Shown one piece after another: positions 53,669 to 62,050 of a stretch of DNA of 64,000 nucleotides; position 1 is the first letter of the stretch, and every line of letters begins with the position of its first letter. The translations under genes were made by a program, and so were the position numbers. The notes under the pieces are model-generated. The model saw only the letters and a list, made by a program, of their open reading frames with translations. It searched no databases and was not told the DNA's origin. The DNA comes from Rikenellaceae bacterium (GTDB taxonomy: Bacteria > Bacteroidota > Bacteroidia > Bacteroidales > Rikenellaceae), in assembly GCA_902363575.1 (NCBI GenBank), contig CABJAJ010000001.1, positions 1-64,000 on the forward strand, given 5' to 3'.

Positions 53669-54405
53669 ACCGCCTGTTGCACCGCCTGCTCTACCGCATC
53701 CTTCCGCTCGGGGGCTACCTGCGGACGGTGAGCGCCCTGTTTTTCCTCGCCCAGCGGCTGGGGATCGGACGCCGAGCACACGCCACGGAGTATGTCCATC
53801 ACCTGCGCGAACTGGTGCGGCCGGGGGATACGGCGCTCGACATCGGAGCCAATCTGGGTTATTACACCCGCACCCTCTGCCGCCTGACGGGTCCCGCCGG
53901 CCGCGTCTATGCCGTCGAGCCGGTGGAGCCGATCCGCCGCGTACTCGCCCGCAACGTGCGCCGCTGCCGCAATGCGGTGATTCTGCCTTATGCGCTCGGC
54001 ACACGGGAGTGCACGATCCGCATGGGCAACGACACGGTGCGCGAGGAGGGTTATTTCGGCACCGGACGCAACTATGTGGACGAGGAGTCCGCCGCCGCTG
54101 AAATCGCCTTCACCGCCGAGATGCGGCGGGGCAGCGTCTTGTTCGCCGAACTGGAACGGCTCGACTTCATCAAGTGCGACATCGAGGGGTACGAGCTCAA
54201 CGTCATGCGCGAGATGCGCCCCCTGCTGGAGCGCCACCGCCCGACGGTGCTGATCGAAACGGGCGGCGAAAACCGCCCGCAGATCATCCGGCTCTTCACG
54301 GAGCTTGGCTACTGCGGCACCACGCTCGACCGGGGACGGGAAAGGCCCCTCGGCGACGGGGACAACGGCAAAGACATCATTTTCCGCCCGAACGAAGGGC
54401 ATTAA
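53665..54405 (+). CDS. FkbM-family methyltransferase
   Basis: 246 residues. SAM-binding motif I is [20 protein letters not shown], with motif [40 protein letters not shown] is the FkbM-specific block. The family O-methylates sugars or natural products, often in surface glycans. The start ATG overlaps the protease stop (ATGA), so it is translated together with it although the two functions are not obviously linked. It lies 19 nt before trmD. Confidence 0.9.
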   Translation: MNRLLHRLLYRILPLGGYLRTVSALFFLAQRLGIGRRAHATEYVHHLRELVRPGDTALDIGANLGYYTRTLCRLTGPAGRVYAVEPVEPIRRVLARNVRRCRNAVILPYALGTRECTIRMGNDTVREEGYFGTGRNYVDEESAAAEIAFTAEMRRGSVLFAELERLDFIKCDIEGYELNVMREMRPLLERHRPTVLIETGGENRPQIIRLFTELGYCGTTLDRGRERPLGDGDNGKDIIFRPNEGH

Positions 54406-54424
54406 CCACGCAACCGACCGCACC

Positions 54425-55105
54425 ATGCGCATCGACATCATCACTTCGGTACCCGAACTGCTCACCTCGCCCCTGAACGAATCGATCCTCAGGCGGGCTC
54501 AGGACAAGGGGTTGATCGAGATCGTCGTCCACAACCTGCACGACTACGCCCACGACCGCCGCCGCACCACCGACGATTACCCGTTCGGCGGCGAGGCGGG
54601 GATGGTCATGAAGTGCGAACCCGTCTTCGAGCTGACGGACAAGCTCCGCGCCGAACGCGACTACGACGAGATCATCTACACCTCGCCCGACGGCCATCGT
54701 TACGACCAGCACGAAGCCAACCGCCTCTCGACGCTCCGGAACCTGATTATCCTCTGCGGCCACTACAAAGGCATCGACCACCGCATCCGCGAGCACCTCA
54801 TAACGCGCGAGCTCTCGATCGGGGATTACGTGCTCACGGGGGGCGAGCTGGCGGCCTGCGTAATCGCCGACTCGGTGGTGCGCATCCTGCCCGGCGCCAT
54901 CGGGGACGAGGCCTCGGCGCTGACCGACTGTTTCCAGGACGACCTGCTGGCGCCGCCCGTCTATACGCGGCCCGCGGAGTTCCGCGGATGGCGCGTCCCC
55001 GACGTGCTGCTGTCGGGCAACTTCGCCGAAATCGACCGCTGGCACGACCAGCAGGCGCTCGAACGTACCCGCCGGCTGCGCCCCGACCTGCTGGAGAGAG
55101 GGTGA
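54425..55105 (+). CDS. trmD: tRNA (guanine37-N1)-methyltransferase TrmD
   Basis: 226 residues, normal length. It makes m1G37 and protects against frameshifting. Knotted SPOUT motifs: [36 protein letters not shown] and [20 protein letters not shown], followed by [20 protein letters not shown] and LLSGNF. The start at 54425 gives the standard [13 protein letters not shown]. In many bacteria trmD sits in a ribosomal operon; here it is in an unrelated run. Confidence 0.97.
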   Translation: MRIDIITSVPELLTSPLNESILRRAQDKGLIEIVVHNLHDYAHDRRRTTDDYPFGGEAGMVMKCEPVFELTDKLRAERDYDEIIYTSPDGHRYDQHEANRLSTLRNLIILCGHYKGIDHRIREHLITRELSIGDYVLTGGELAACVIADSVVRILPGAIGDEASALTDCFQDDLLAPPVYTRPAEFRGWRVPDVLLSGNFAEIDRWHDQQALERTRRLRPDLLERG

Positions 55106-55142
55106 AGAAGCCGCAACCCGACGAACAAACCATGAAGAACCC

Positions 55143-56273
55143 ATGAAATACTACCTTATCGCCGGCGAGCCTTCGGGCGATCTGCACGGCGCCAACCTGA
55201 TCGACGGGCTCCGCAAAGCCGACCCGCAGGCGCAGTTCCGGTTCTGGGGCGGCGACCGCATGGCGGCGGCCGGGGGTGCGGAAAACCTGGTCAGGCACTA
55301 CCGCGAAACCTCCTTTTTCGGAATCGTGCAGGTCATCGCAAACCTCGGGACGATCCGCCGGCAGATGCGGGCCTGCCGTGAGGATCTGGGCGCCTATGCC
55401 CCCGACGTCCTGATTCTGGTGGACTACCCCGGTTTCAACATGAAGATCGCCCGCTGGGCGCATGAACGGGGCATCCGCACGTTCTACTACATCGCCCCCA
55501 AAGTCTGGGCATGGCGCGAACACCGTGTCAAGGCGATCCGCCGCTATGTGGACAGGCTCTTCATCATCTTCCCCTTCGAGCGGGAGTACTTCCCCCGCAA
55601 GGGCATCGAGCCGGTTTTCGAGGGAAATCCGCTGGTGGACGCCCTCGCGCAGCGGCTTCCCGAACTGCCCTCCCCCGCGGAGTTCCGCGCCCGGCACGGT
55701 CTGGACGAACGCCCGATCGTCGCCCTGCTCGCGGGCAGCCGGCGGAGCGAAATCGCCTCCAACCTGCCGCTGATGGTACGGCTGGCGGCGCGCTTTCCCG
55801 ACCGGCTGTTCGTGGTGACGGGCGTTTCGTGGCTCGACCGCGCGGAGTACGACCGCTATCTGGCGGGCAGCGGCGTGCGTTATGTCTGCGACCAGACCTA
55901 CGAAACGCTCCGCGCCGCCGAAGCCGCGGTGGTCACCTCGGGCACGGCGACGCTCGAAACGGCGCTGCTCGGAGTCCCCGAAGTAGTGGTTTACCGCACG
56001 CTCTGGCTGCAGGTCAAACTGCGGCCTTACGTATTGAAAGTGCCTTACGTCTCGCTGGTCAACCTCAACCTGGGGCGCGAGTCGGTGCGCGAAATCATCC
56101 AGTCGTCGCTGGAAATCGGCGAGGCCGAGCAGGAGCTGCGCTCCATTCTCGCGGGCGGCGCGAAGCGCGAGCGGATGCTCCGCGACTTCGACGAGCTGCG
56201 CACGATCATCGGCGGCCCGGGGGCGAGCGAGCGTTTCGCACGGCGCATGACGGACCTGCTGCGCCACGCTTGA
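55143..56273 (+). CDS. lpxB: Lipid-A-disaccharide synthase LpxB
   Basis: 376 residues. It joins UDP-diacylglucosamine and lipid X to the lipid A disaccharide at the membrane. Family motifs: YYLIAGEPSGDLHGANLIDG, PDVLILVDYPGFNMKIARWA, YYIAPKVWAWREHRVKAIRR and VTSGTATLETALLGVPEVVV. It shows the organism makes lipid A. The gene starts 37 nt after trmD and is followed by a small membrane-protein gene 3 nt on. Confidence 0.97.
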   Translation: MKYYLIAGEPSGDLHGANLIDGLRKADPQAQFRFWGGDRMAAAGGAENLVRHYRETSFFGIVQVIANLGTIRRQMRACREDLGAYAPDVLILVDYPGFNMKIARWAHERGIRTFYYIAPKVWAWREHRVKAIRRYVDRLFIIFPFEREYFPRKGIEPVFEGNPLVDALAQRLPELPSPAEFRARHGLDERPIVALLAGSRRSEIASNLPLMVRLAARFPDRLFVVTGVSWLDRAEYDRYLAGSGVRYVCDQTYETLRAAEAAVVTSGTATLETALLGVPEVVVYRTLWLQVKLRPYVLKVPYVSLVNLNLGRESVREIIQSSLEIGEAEQELRSILAGGAKRERMLRDFDELRTIIGGPGASERFARRMTDLLRHA

Positions 56274-56276
56274 GCC

Positions 56277-56594
56277 ATGTGGTTCCTGCCGATACTGACG
56301 GGCGCACTCTTCGCTTGGGCGGGGCGGATCGCCGCCCGCAAGCCGCAGGCCCTCTCGGGCATCGACCTGCTGACCCGCCGCCGGCGCAGCGCGACCGACA
56401 TCCGGGCGTTGGGTCGCTACTGCGCCCGGCTGCTTTACGTCTGCGCGGCCATCGAGTGGGCGGGCGCGGCCCTGCTGCCGCTTCTGCGGCACGAAACCGC
56501 CGTCGCCATCATCCTGTGCCTCCCGATCCCCGTCCTGCTCGCAGGCTGGGGGTGGGGATGGATCCGATACGACACGAAATTTAGGAAACCATGA
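56277..56594 (+). CDS. Small membrane protein of unknown function
   Basis: 105 residues. There are up to three hydrophobic segments: ILTGALFAWAGRIAA, LLYVCAAIEWAGAALLPLL and ETAVAIILCLPIPVLLAGW. The loops are Arg-rich. The GIDLLTRRRRSATDIRALGR stretch resembles a DUF3784-type pattern, but this is only an impression. It starts 3 nt after lpxB and its stop overlaps the next start as ATGA. Role unknown; a membrane partner in lipid metabolism is possible but not supported. Confidence 0.7.
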   Translation: MWFLPILTGALFAWAGRIAARKPQALSGIDLLTRRRRSATDIRALGRYCARLLYVCAAIEWAGAALLPLLRHETAVAIILCLPIPVLLAGWGWGWIRYDTKFRKP

Positions 56595-57214
56595 AGATCA
56601 TCTGCATCGGACGCAACTATGCCGACCACGTGCGCGAACTCCGCGACGGCGGGACGATACCTGCCGAGCCGCTCTTTTTCCTGAAACCCGACACGGCGCT
56701 GCTGCGCAACAACGACCCGTTCTACCTCCCCGCCTTCTCCGACGAGGTGCACTACGAGTGCGAGCTGGTCGTGCGCATCAACCGCGTGGGCCGCTGCATC
56801 GCCGAGCGTTTTGCCCGCCGCTATTACGACGAGGTGGGGCTCGGCATCGACTTTACGGCCCGCGACCTGCAACGCCGGGCCATCGCCGAGGGGCTTCCGT
56901 GGGAGGCGAGCAAGGCATTCGACCATTCGGCAGCCCTCTCGCCCCGTTTCCTGCCGCTTGCGGAGCTGGGAGGCGACGTGCAGCGGCTCCGTTTCGAGCT
57001 GGCCCTGAACGGGCAGGTGCGGCAGCGGGGCGACACGGCGGAGATGATTTTTCCCATCGACCGGCTGATCGCCCACGTCTCGCAGTACGTCACCCTGCGG
57101 ATGGGCGACCTGCTCTACACGGGCACCCCCGTCGGGGTCGGTCCCGTCCATGCGGGCGACACCCTGCGGGCTACGCTCGAAGGGGAAACCCTGCTCGACT
57201 TCGACATCCGATAA
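56591..57214 (+). CDS. Fumarylacetoacetate hydrolase family protein
   Basis: 207 residues, the compact form of the FAH family. The metal-site region is VHYECELVVRINRVGRCI (ExE), with FTARDLQRRAIAEGLPWEAS, KAFDHSAALSPRF and DLLYTGTPVGVGPVHAGD. It opens at once with IICIGRNYADHVRELRD. Members act on acylpyruvates or oxaloacetate; the substrate here is unknown. The start ATG at 56591 overlaps the previous stop (ATGA). Confidence 0.92.
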   Translation: MKIICIGRNYADHVRELRDGGTIPAEPLFFLKPDTALLRNNDPFYLPAFSDEVHYECELVVRINRVGRCIAERFARRYYDEVGLGIDFTARDLQRRAIAEGLPWEASKAFDHSAALSPRFLPLAELGGDVQRLRFELALNGQVRQRGDTAEMIFPIDRLIAHVSQYVTLRMGDLLYTGTPVGVGPVHAGDTLRATLEGETLLDFDIR

Positions 57215-57258
57215 TCCGGAACGACAAGAACAACGAACCGCGACCTGCAACGAATCCC

Positions 57259-57858
57259 ATGCTGCTCGAAGAAAAACTCGCCGATTACCGCCTGCTGCTG
57301 GCCAGCCGCTCCCCGCGGCGGCGCGAACTGCTCACCGCAAGCGGTCTACCTTACGAACTCGCCGACGACTTCGCATGCGAGGAAATCTATCCCGACACCC
57401 TCCCCGTCCGGGCGGTGCCGCTCTACCTCTCGCAGCTCAAGAGCGAAGCCTACCCCCGTGCACTCTCACCGCGCGACATCCTGCTCACGGCCGACACGGT
57501 GGTGGTGTGCCAGGGCCGCGTGCTGGGCAAGCCCGAAAACCCGGAGCAGGCCGCCCGGATGCTCCGCCGCCTCTCGGGAGGGATGCATGAAGTGGTATCG
57601 GGCGTCACGCTGCGCACGGCGAAGCACCGCCGCAGCTTTTCGGCCCTCACCCGAGTCTGGATGCGTCCGCTCCGGGAGGAGGAGATCGCCTGCTATGTCG
57701 AACGGTTCCGTCCGCTGGACAAGGCCGGGGCCTACGGGGTCCAGGAGTGGATCGGTCTCGCGGCCGTGGAGAAGATCAACGGCTCGTTCTACAATGTCAT
57801 GGGGCTGCCCATCCAGCGGGTCTATACCGAACTCGAACGCTTTATAGAAACCTTATAA
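57259..57858 (+). CDS. maf: Maf-family nucleotide pyrophosphatase
   Basis: 199 residues. LLLASRSPRRRELLTASGLP is the N-terminal signature and ILLTADTVVVCQGRVLGKPE holds the catalytic Asp. DKAGAYGVQEWIGLAAVEKI is the C-terminal motif. Maf proteins hydrolyse dTTP/UTP or methylated NTPs and in Bacillus inhibit septum formation. The residue set (W or R at the purine site) cannot assign a substrate by eye. It lies between the FAH gene and the peptidase gene, 14 nt upstream of the latter. Confidence 0.93.
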   Translation: MLLEEKLADYRLLLASRSPRRRELLTASGLPYELADDFACEEIYPDTLPVRAVPLYLSQLKSEAYPRALSPRDILLTADTVVVCQGRVLGKPENPEQAARMLRRLSGGMHEVVSGVTLRTAKHRRSFSALTRVWMRPLREEEIACYVERFRPLDKAGAYGVQEWIGLAAVEKINGSFYNVMGLPIQRVYTELERFIETL

Positions 57859-57872
57859 CAACCATTCACGAC

Positions 57873-59954
57873 ATGAAACGTATCCTGCTGCCGATCCTGG
57901 CGATCCTGCTCTGGTTCCCCGCCCTCGCCGACGAGGGCATGTGGCTCCCCGGCCTGATCGCCTCGCGCATCGACGACATGCGGGCCAAGGGGTTCCACCT
58001 CTCGGCCGAAGCGATTTATTCGATCAATCAGGCCTCGATGAAAGACGCCGTAGTGCTCTTCGACGGCGGCTGCACGGGCGAGCTGGTCTCCTCCGAAGGG
58101 CTGCTGCTCACCAACCACCACTGCGGCTACGACGCCATACAGCGCCACTCGAGCCTCGAACACGACTACCTCACCGACGGCTTCTGGGCCCGCACCCGCG
58201 AAGAGGAGCTGCCCAACGAAAACCTCAACGTCCGCTTCCTGGTGCGCATGGAGGAGATCACCGACCGCCTCGCCGCAGGCGAGACAGCCGAGGCGATCAT
58301 CGCCGAAGCGACTGCGGACGGCCGCTACAAAGCCTCGATCGAACAGATGTATTACGGCAACCAGCAATTCCTTTTCGTTTACGAGCAGTTCGACGACGTG
58401 CGGCTGGTCGGCACCCCGCCCTCGTCGATCGGCAAGTTCGGAGGCGACACCGACAACTGGATATGGCCCCGCCACACGGGCGACTTCTCCGTATTCCGCA
58501 TCTATGCCGACCGGGAAAACCGCCCGGCCCCCTACTCGCCCGACAACGTGCCCTACCGTCCCCGCCGCCACTTCAAGATCTCGACCCGCGGAGTCGGCGA
58601 GGGGGATTTCACCATGATCTACGGATTCCCGGGCAACACCCAGCAATACGTCCTTTCCGACGCGGTGGCCTATGTGGAGGAGCGTTCCGATCCCATGAAG
58701 ATCGACCTGCGCACCCGCCGGCTGGGAATCATCGCCGAGGCGCAGGAAGCCGATCCCGCCACGCGCATCCGCTACGCCGCCAAATACGCCAACATCGCCA
58801 ACGCATGGAAGAAGTGGCAGGGCGAGGTGCTGGGGCTCAGGAGGCTGGGTACGATCGAAAAGAAACGGGCCTATGAACGGGACTTCGCGCGCTGGGCCGC
58901 CGACAAACCCGAATACGCCCACCTGCTCGACTCGATGCGGGCCGCCTATGCCGCCGCCGAGCGGGATTACTATGTGGCGGAACTCATGTACGAAACGGGC
59001 CGCACCATCGACCTCTGCCGGCTGGCCGCACTGAACCTCGAACGCAGCCGCGCCGCAGCCGCAGGGAAACCGTGGAGCGAAGCGGCGCCCGAGAAAGAGA
59101 GCGCCTACCGTGCGCAGTATGCCGACTTCGATCCCGAGGTGGACCGCCGCCTGGCCGAATGTGTGCTCAGCGGCTTCGCCGAATACTATCCCGGCGGGAC
59201 GCTGCCCGCCGACCTGCAGGCGGAGATCGACCGGCACGGCGGCACGATCGCGGCTTATGTGGATTACCTCTACGACCACAGCCCCTCCGTCTCGCAGGCC
59301 GCAGCGGAAGCCGCCGACACCACGGCGCTCAGGGAGGACGCGGCGCTGCGCCTGCTCGGATGTTTCGCTTTCGGCACGCCGGGCCATCCGGCACCGTTGG
59401 TGCGCAATTTGAGCAACGTCCCCTCCGTCGAGCGGTGGTATCGCCCCTACATGAAAGCGCTCATGGAGTTCGACCCCGGGCGGGCCTTCTTCCCCGACGC
59501 CAACCTCACCCTGCGCGTGGCTTACGGTGCGGTCGAAGGCTACCGCTATGCGGACGGGGTTTACCACAAGCCCCTCACCACCATCGAGGGGGTCATCGCC
59601 AAGGACGATCCGGCGATTTACGACTACAATGTCCCGCAGCGGCTCCGGGAGCTGTGCGCCGCTCAGGATTACGGCCGCTGGGCGGCCGAGATCGATGGCC
59701 GCACGACCGTGCCGGTCTGCTTCCTTGCGACCAACCACACCACGGGGGGCAACTCCGGATCGCCCGTGCTGAACGGCCGGGGCGAGCTGGTGGGCATCAA
59801 TTTCGACCGCACCTGGCTCTCGACCATGAGCGACATCGAATTCGACCCGGACGTCTGCCGCAACATCGCCGTGGATATCCGGTACGTGCTGCTGGTGATC
59901 GACCGCATCGGAGGCGCCGGGCACCTGATCGACGAAATGGAGTTCGCCGATTAG
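57873..59954 (+). CDS. S46 dipeptidyl peptidase, DPP11-like (acidic P1)
   Basis: 693 residues with a signal peptide ending FPALADEG. Chymotrypsin-like catalytic residues: His in LLLTNHHCGYDAIQ (82/83), Asp in GGDTDNWIWPRHTGDFSVFR and Ser628 in GNSGSPVLNGRGE. Eighteen residues after the Ser is Arg646 (INFDRTW). In Porphyromonas DPP11 the residue at the same spacing (Arg673) selects Asp/Glu at P1, while DPP7 has Gly. This one is therefore predicted to release acidic dipeptides in the periplasm, as asaccharolytic Bacteroidetes do. Family knowledge is from memory. Confidence 0.92.
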   Translation: MKRILLPILAILLWFPALADEGMWLPGLIASRIDDMRAKGFHLSAEAIYSINQASMKDAVVLFDGGCTGELVSSEGLLLTNHHCGYDAIQRHSSLEHDYLTDGFWARTREEELPNENLNVRFLVRMEEITDRLAAGETAEAIIAEATADGRYKASIEQMYYGNQQFLFVYEQFDDVRLVGTPPSSIGKFGGDTDNWIWPRHTGDFSVFRIYADRENRPAPYSPDNVPYRPRRHFKISTRGVGEGDFTMIYGFPGNTQQYVLSDAVAYVEERSDPMKIDLRTRRLGIIAEAQEADPATRIRYAAKYANIANAWKKWQGEVLGLRRLGTIEKKRAYERDFARWAADKPEYAHLLDSMRAAYAAAERDYYVAELMYETGRTIDLCRLAALNLERSRAAAAGKPWSEAAPEKESAYRAQYADFDPEVDRRLAECVLSGFAEYYPGGTLPADLQAEIDRHGGTIAAYVDYLYDHSPSVSQAAAEAADTTALREDAALRLLGCFAFGTPGHPAPLVRNLSNVPSVERWYRPYMKALMEFDPGRAFFPDANLTLRVAYGAVEGYRYADGVYHKPLTTIEGVIAKDDPAIYDYNVPQRLRELCAAQDYGRWAAEIDGRTTVPVCFLATNHTTGGNSGSPVLNGRGELVGINFDRTWLSTMSDIEFDPDVCRNIAVDIRYVLLVIDRIGGAGHLIDEMEFAD

Positions 59955-59990
59955 CTGGCGTGGCCCGAACGAAAGATTTTTCGCAAATGT

Positions 59991-60021
59991 TTTGCAAAAA
60001 ATAAAATAGTCGCTATATTTG
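59991..60021 (+). promoter_or_regulatory. Complete promoter for tRNA-Leu
   Basis: TTTTG at 59991-59995 and TATATTTG at 60014-60021 are 18 nt apart, a near-perfect Bacteroidetes promoter. The mature tRNA starts 30 nt further on. Confidence 0.8.
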
Positions 60022-60050
60022 CACTCCCGAACCCCGGTTCGGGGGTACAG

Positions 60051-60136
60051 GCCCAGGTGGTGAAATTGGTAGACACGCCACTTTGAGGGGGTGGTGGACA
60101 ATTACGTCCGTGTGAGTTCGAGTCTCGTCCTGGGCA
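60051..60136 (+). tRNA. tRNA-Leu (anticodon GAG)
   Basis: The acceptor stem GCCCAGG (60051-60057) pairs with CCTGGGC (60129-60135), with discriminator A at 60136. The anticodon stem CCACT/GGTGG encloses the loop TTGAGGG, giving GAG (reads CUC and CUU). The D arm (TGGTGAAATTGGTAGACAC) and a long class II variable arm (GTGGACAATTACGTCC region) fit leucine tRNA; the T arm has GTTCGAG. The CCA end is not encoded. Confidence 0.96.
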
Positions 60137-60140
60137 CAGG

Positions 60141-60173
60141 AAACCGGTTCAGCGTTGCTGAGCCGGTTTTTTT
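60141..60173 (+). terminator. Terminator of tRNA-Leu
   Basis: AAACCGGTTCAGC pairs with GCTGAGCCGGTTT over 13 bp (one G-T pair) around a 3-nt loop, followed by a T run. It starts 4 nt after the tRNA. Confidence 0.9.
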
Positions 60174-60204
60174 ATGCCCGTCGTCGTGGGGACGCAACCG
60201 CGAC

Positions 60205-60231
60205 GGCGGAACACAGGCGGAACACAGGCGG
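60205..60231. repeat. 11-bp tandem repeat, 2.5 copies
   Basis: GGCGGAACACA occurs twice in tandem followed by GGCGG. It lies between the tRNA terminator and the terminator of the lipoprotein genes. No function is evident. Confidence 0.5.
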
Positions 60232-60232
60232 C

Positions 60233-60262
60233 AAAAAAAGCGTGCGCAATTTGCGCACGCTT
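60233..60262 (-). terminator. Terminator of the PKD/DUF5074 lipoprotein unit
   Basis: On the minus strand AAGCGTGCGC pairs perfectly with GCGCACGCTT around a 5-nt loop and is followed by seven T. It lies about 85 nt after the stop codon at 60347. Confidence 0.85.
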
Positions 60263-60346
60263 GTCCGATCCGACCGAAACGAATCGTCCTGCCGGGCCCC
60301 GGCGGTCGGAAGGAATCGGGCCGATTCCTTCCGCGCGGGACGGAAA

Positions 60347-62041
60347 TCATTTCATCATTCGGTAGTCTGCAATGCCCGTCACCTCGGTCGAGGTCTCGCC
60401 GATGGCCCCGCACATCGCTTGCACGCCGCTCTGCACCTTCACGAAGTCAATATAGGTCAGATCGGCCGGGCTGCCGTCGAAACGGACGGCGTCGGAGATG
60501 CGGAACAGGTTCCACGTTCCGTCGCGCCCCTCGTCGGAGTAGTTGTCGGCATAGCCCCACTCGCGTGCGGGCAGCATCCAGATGAAGTCGCCATAACGGT
60601 CGCTGTACCCGAACTCGGCCCGGTTTTCGAGCAGCGTTCCGCGGAGCGTATAGCTGTCGGCGGCCACCCATGCGGGGTAGTAGGAGTCCTGCTGATGGAA
60701 TTCGTTGCGTCCGACCGCTCCCCGGCCGCCCCGGTCGTCCGTCCAGGGAACCTCCGTGCCGGACGATGCGGGGCGGTAGTAGGTGACCGCATAGCCATGT
60801 ACCGTCGCCGGATCGTCGTACTCCGACCCCCGCAGTTCGTACCACGTATCGTTGGGCAATCCGTCGCCGTTCTCGTCCTGCATGACCCACACTACGCCCG
60901 GCTCGCTCGAGGTGTCGAACGAATTACCCCCGACGGCAAGTTCGTATCCGTCGGCCGAGGCATCGACGCTGTGGTCAAAACCCGCGACGATGTAGCCGCC
61001 GAAGGCGCCGAGCGAGACGTATCCCCCGCCGGCCATCTGCCGCTGGGCGTATTCGCACGCCTGCCCGGGTGTAGCGATCGTCTCGGGCCCCGCATTGACA
61101 AACTGCCCCGGTGCGGGCGTATAGGCATAGATCCGATCGAAGCCGGCCCCGCTCGTCTCCGTGCGCGGACGGTAAAACCGGCCGGCCTCAAAAGCGTGGA
61201 CCACGATCGTGCGGCTGACGGTCAGACCGTTTTTAGTCATGCCGCCCTCGATCGTATAATCCCCCGCTTCGGCGGGCGTGAACACCAGTGCGGGATCGGA
61301 GCCCTGCTGCACCTGTTCGCCGTTAACGCTCCACTGGAACACCGCATCCCCGGCGTTGGTCAGCGACACGGGCTCCAGGCGGATGGTGCGTCCGGCGGAC
61401 ATGTTATACTCCCCGGCCTCGAACTCCCAGCCGAACGGCAGATTCGCCGGGCTATAAACCGTGACCGTAAATTCGATCCGATCCTGCCCGTCCTCGTTGC
61501 TTGCGGCGAGCGCCACCGCATAGCGCCCCTCGGACTCCCGGCTGAAGGTATAGGATTTGTCGGTCGAAACCGTCTGCCCGTCCACCGTCCAGCGATAGGT
61601 CACCGGCAGCCGGTCATCGACGCTCGGGTCAAAGGTCATCGGCTGGTTCTCCAGCAGCGAATAGCCGTCATCCGCGCCGGGCAGCAGGATCGTCGGGAGC
61701 TGACGCTCCAGCACATCGATCCGCAGCTCCTCGCGATCCGTCCCTGCATCGGTGCTCACTTCGAGGGTCATATAAACCACCGTCGGCTCGTCGCCCGCCT
61801 CGTACAGATAGGCGGCATCGGTGCAGACCGTCTCTCCGTCCGCCGTCCAGCGGAAAACGGCCCCTTCAGCATGGAGGTAGGAGGGGGCGATACGCACCGA
61901 ACGGCCCGTCTTTACCTCGAAGACGTTCGCATTGTTTTCCCATACGATCTCGGGCTGAGACGGACGCGTAATGACGTCGTCCCTGTTGCACGCGGCCAAC
62001 GTCGCGGCAAAGAGCGAAAAAATCAGAACCGAACTGCGCAT
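60347..62041 (-). CDS. Surface lipoprotein with PKD-like domains
   Basis: 564 residues with a lipobox (LFAATLAAC, Cys18). Three Ig/PKD-like repeats follow, each with a core like YRWTVDGQTVSTDKSYTF, FRWTADGETVCTDAAYLY and FQWSVNGEQVQQGSDPALVF (about 30-110, 115-195, 200-285). The C-terminal 270 residues are a distinct domain rich in Gly, Tyr and Trp with GDGLPNDTWYELRGSEYDD, a pattern seen in Bacteroidetes cell-surface proteins. No catalytic motif is seen. It follows the DUF5074 gene by 9 nt and is closed by a strong terminator. A ligand-capture role on the surface is inferred. Confidence 0.85.
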   Translation of the reverse strand: MRSSVLIFSLFAATLAACNRDDVITRPSQPEIVWENNANVFEVKTGRSVRIAPSYLHAEGAVFRWTADGETVCTDAAYLYEAGDEPTVVYMTLEVSTDAGTDREELRIDVLERQLPTILLPGADDGYSLLENQPMTFDPSVDDRLPVTYRWTVDGQTVSTDKSYTFSRESEGRYAVALAASNEDGQDRIEFTVTVYSPANLPFGWEFEAGEYNMSAGRTIRLEPVSLTNAGDAVFQWSVNGEQVQQGSDPALVFTPAEAGDYTIEGGMTKNGLTVSRTIVVHAFEAGRFYRPRTETSGAGFDRIYAYTPAPGQFVNAGPETIATPGQACEYAQRQMAGGGYVSLGAFGGYIVAGFDHSVDASADGYELAVGGNSFDTSSEPGVVWVMQDENGDGLPNDTWYELRGSEYDDPATVHGYAVTYYRPASSGTEVPWTDDRGGRGAVGRNEFHQQDSYYPAWVAADSYTLRGTLLENRAEFGYSDRYGDFIWMLPAREWGYADNYSDEGRDGTWNLFRISDAVRFDGSPADLTYIDFVKVQSGVQAMCGAIGETSTEVTGIADYRMMK

Positions 62042-62050
62042 AGGATGGTC

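Noticed and set aside
60205..60231. Tandem repeat as a CRISPR remnant
   Set aside because: Units of 11 bp without spacers do not fit a CRISPR array, and no cas gene is in the window.
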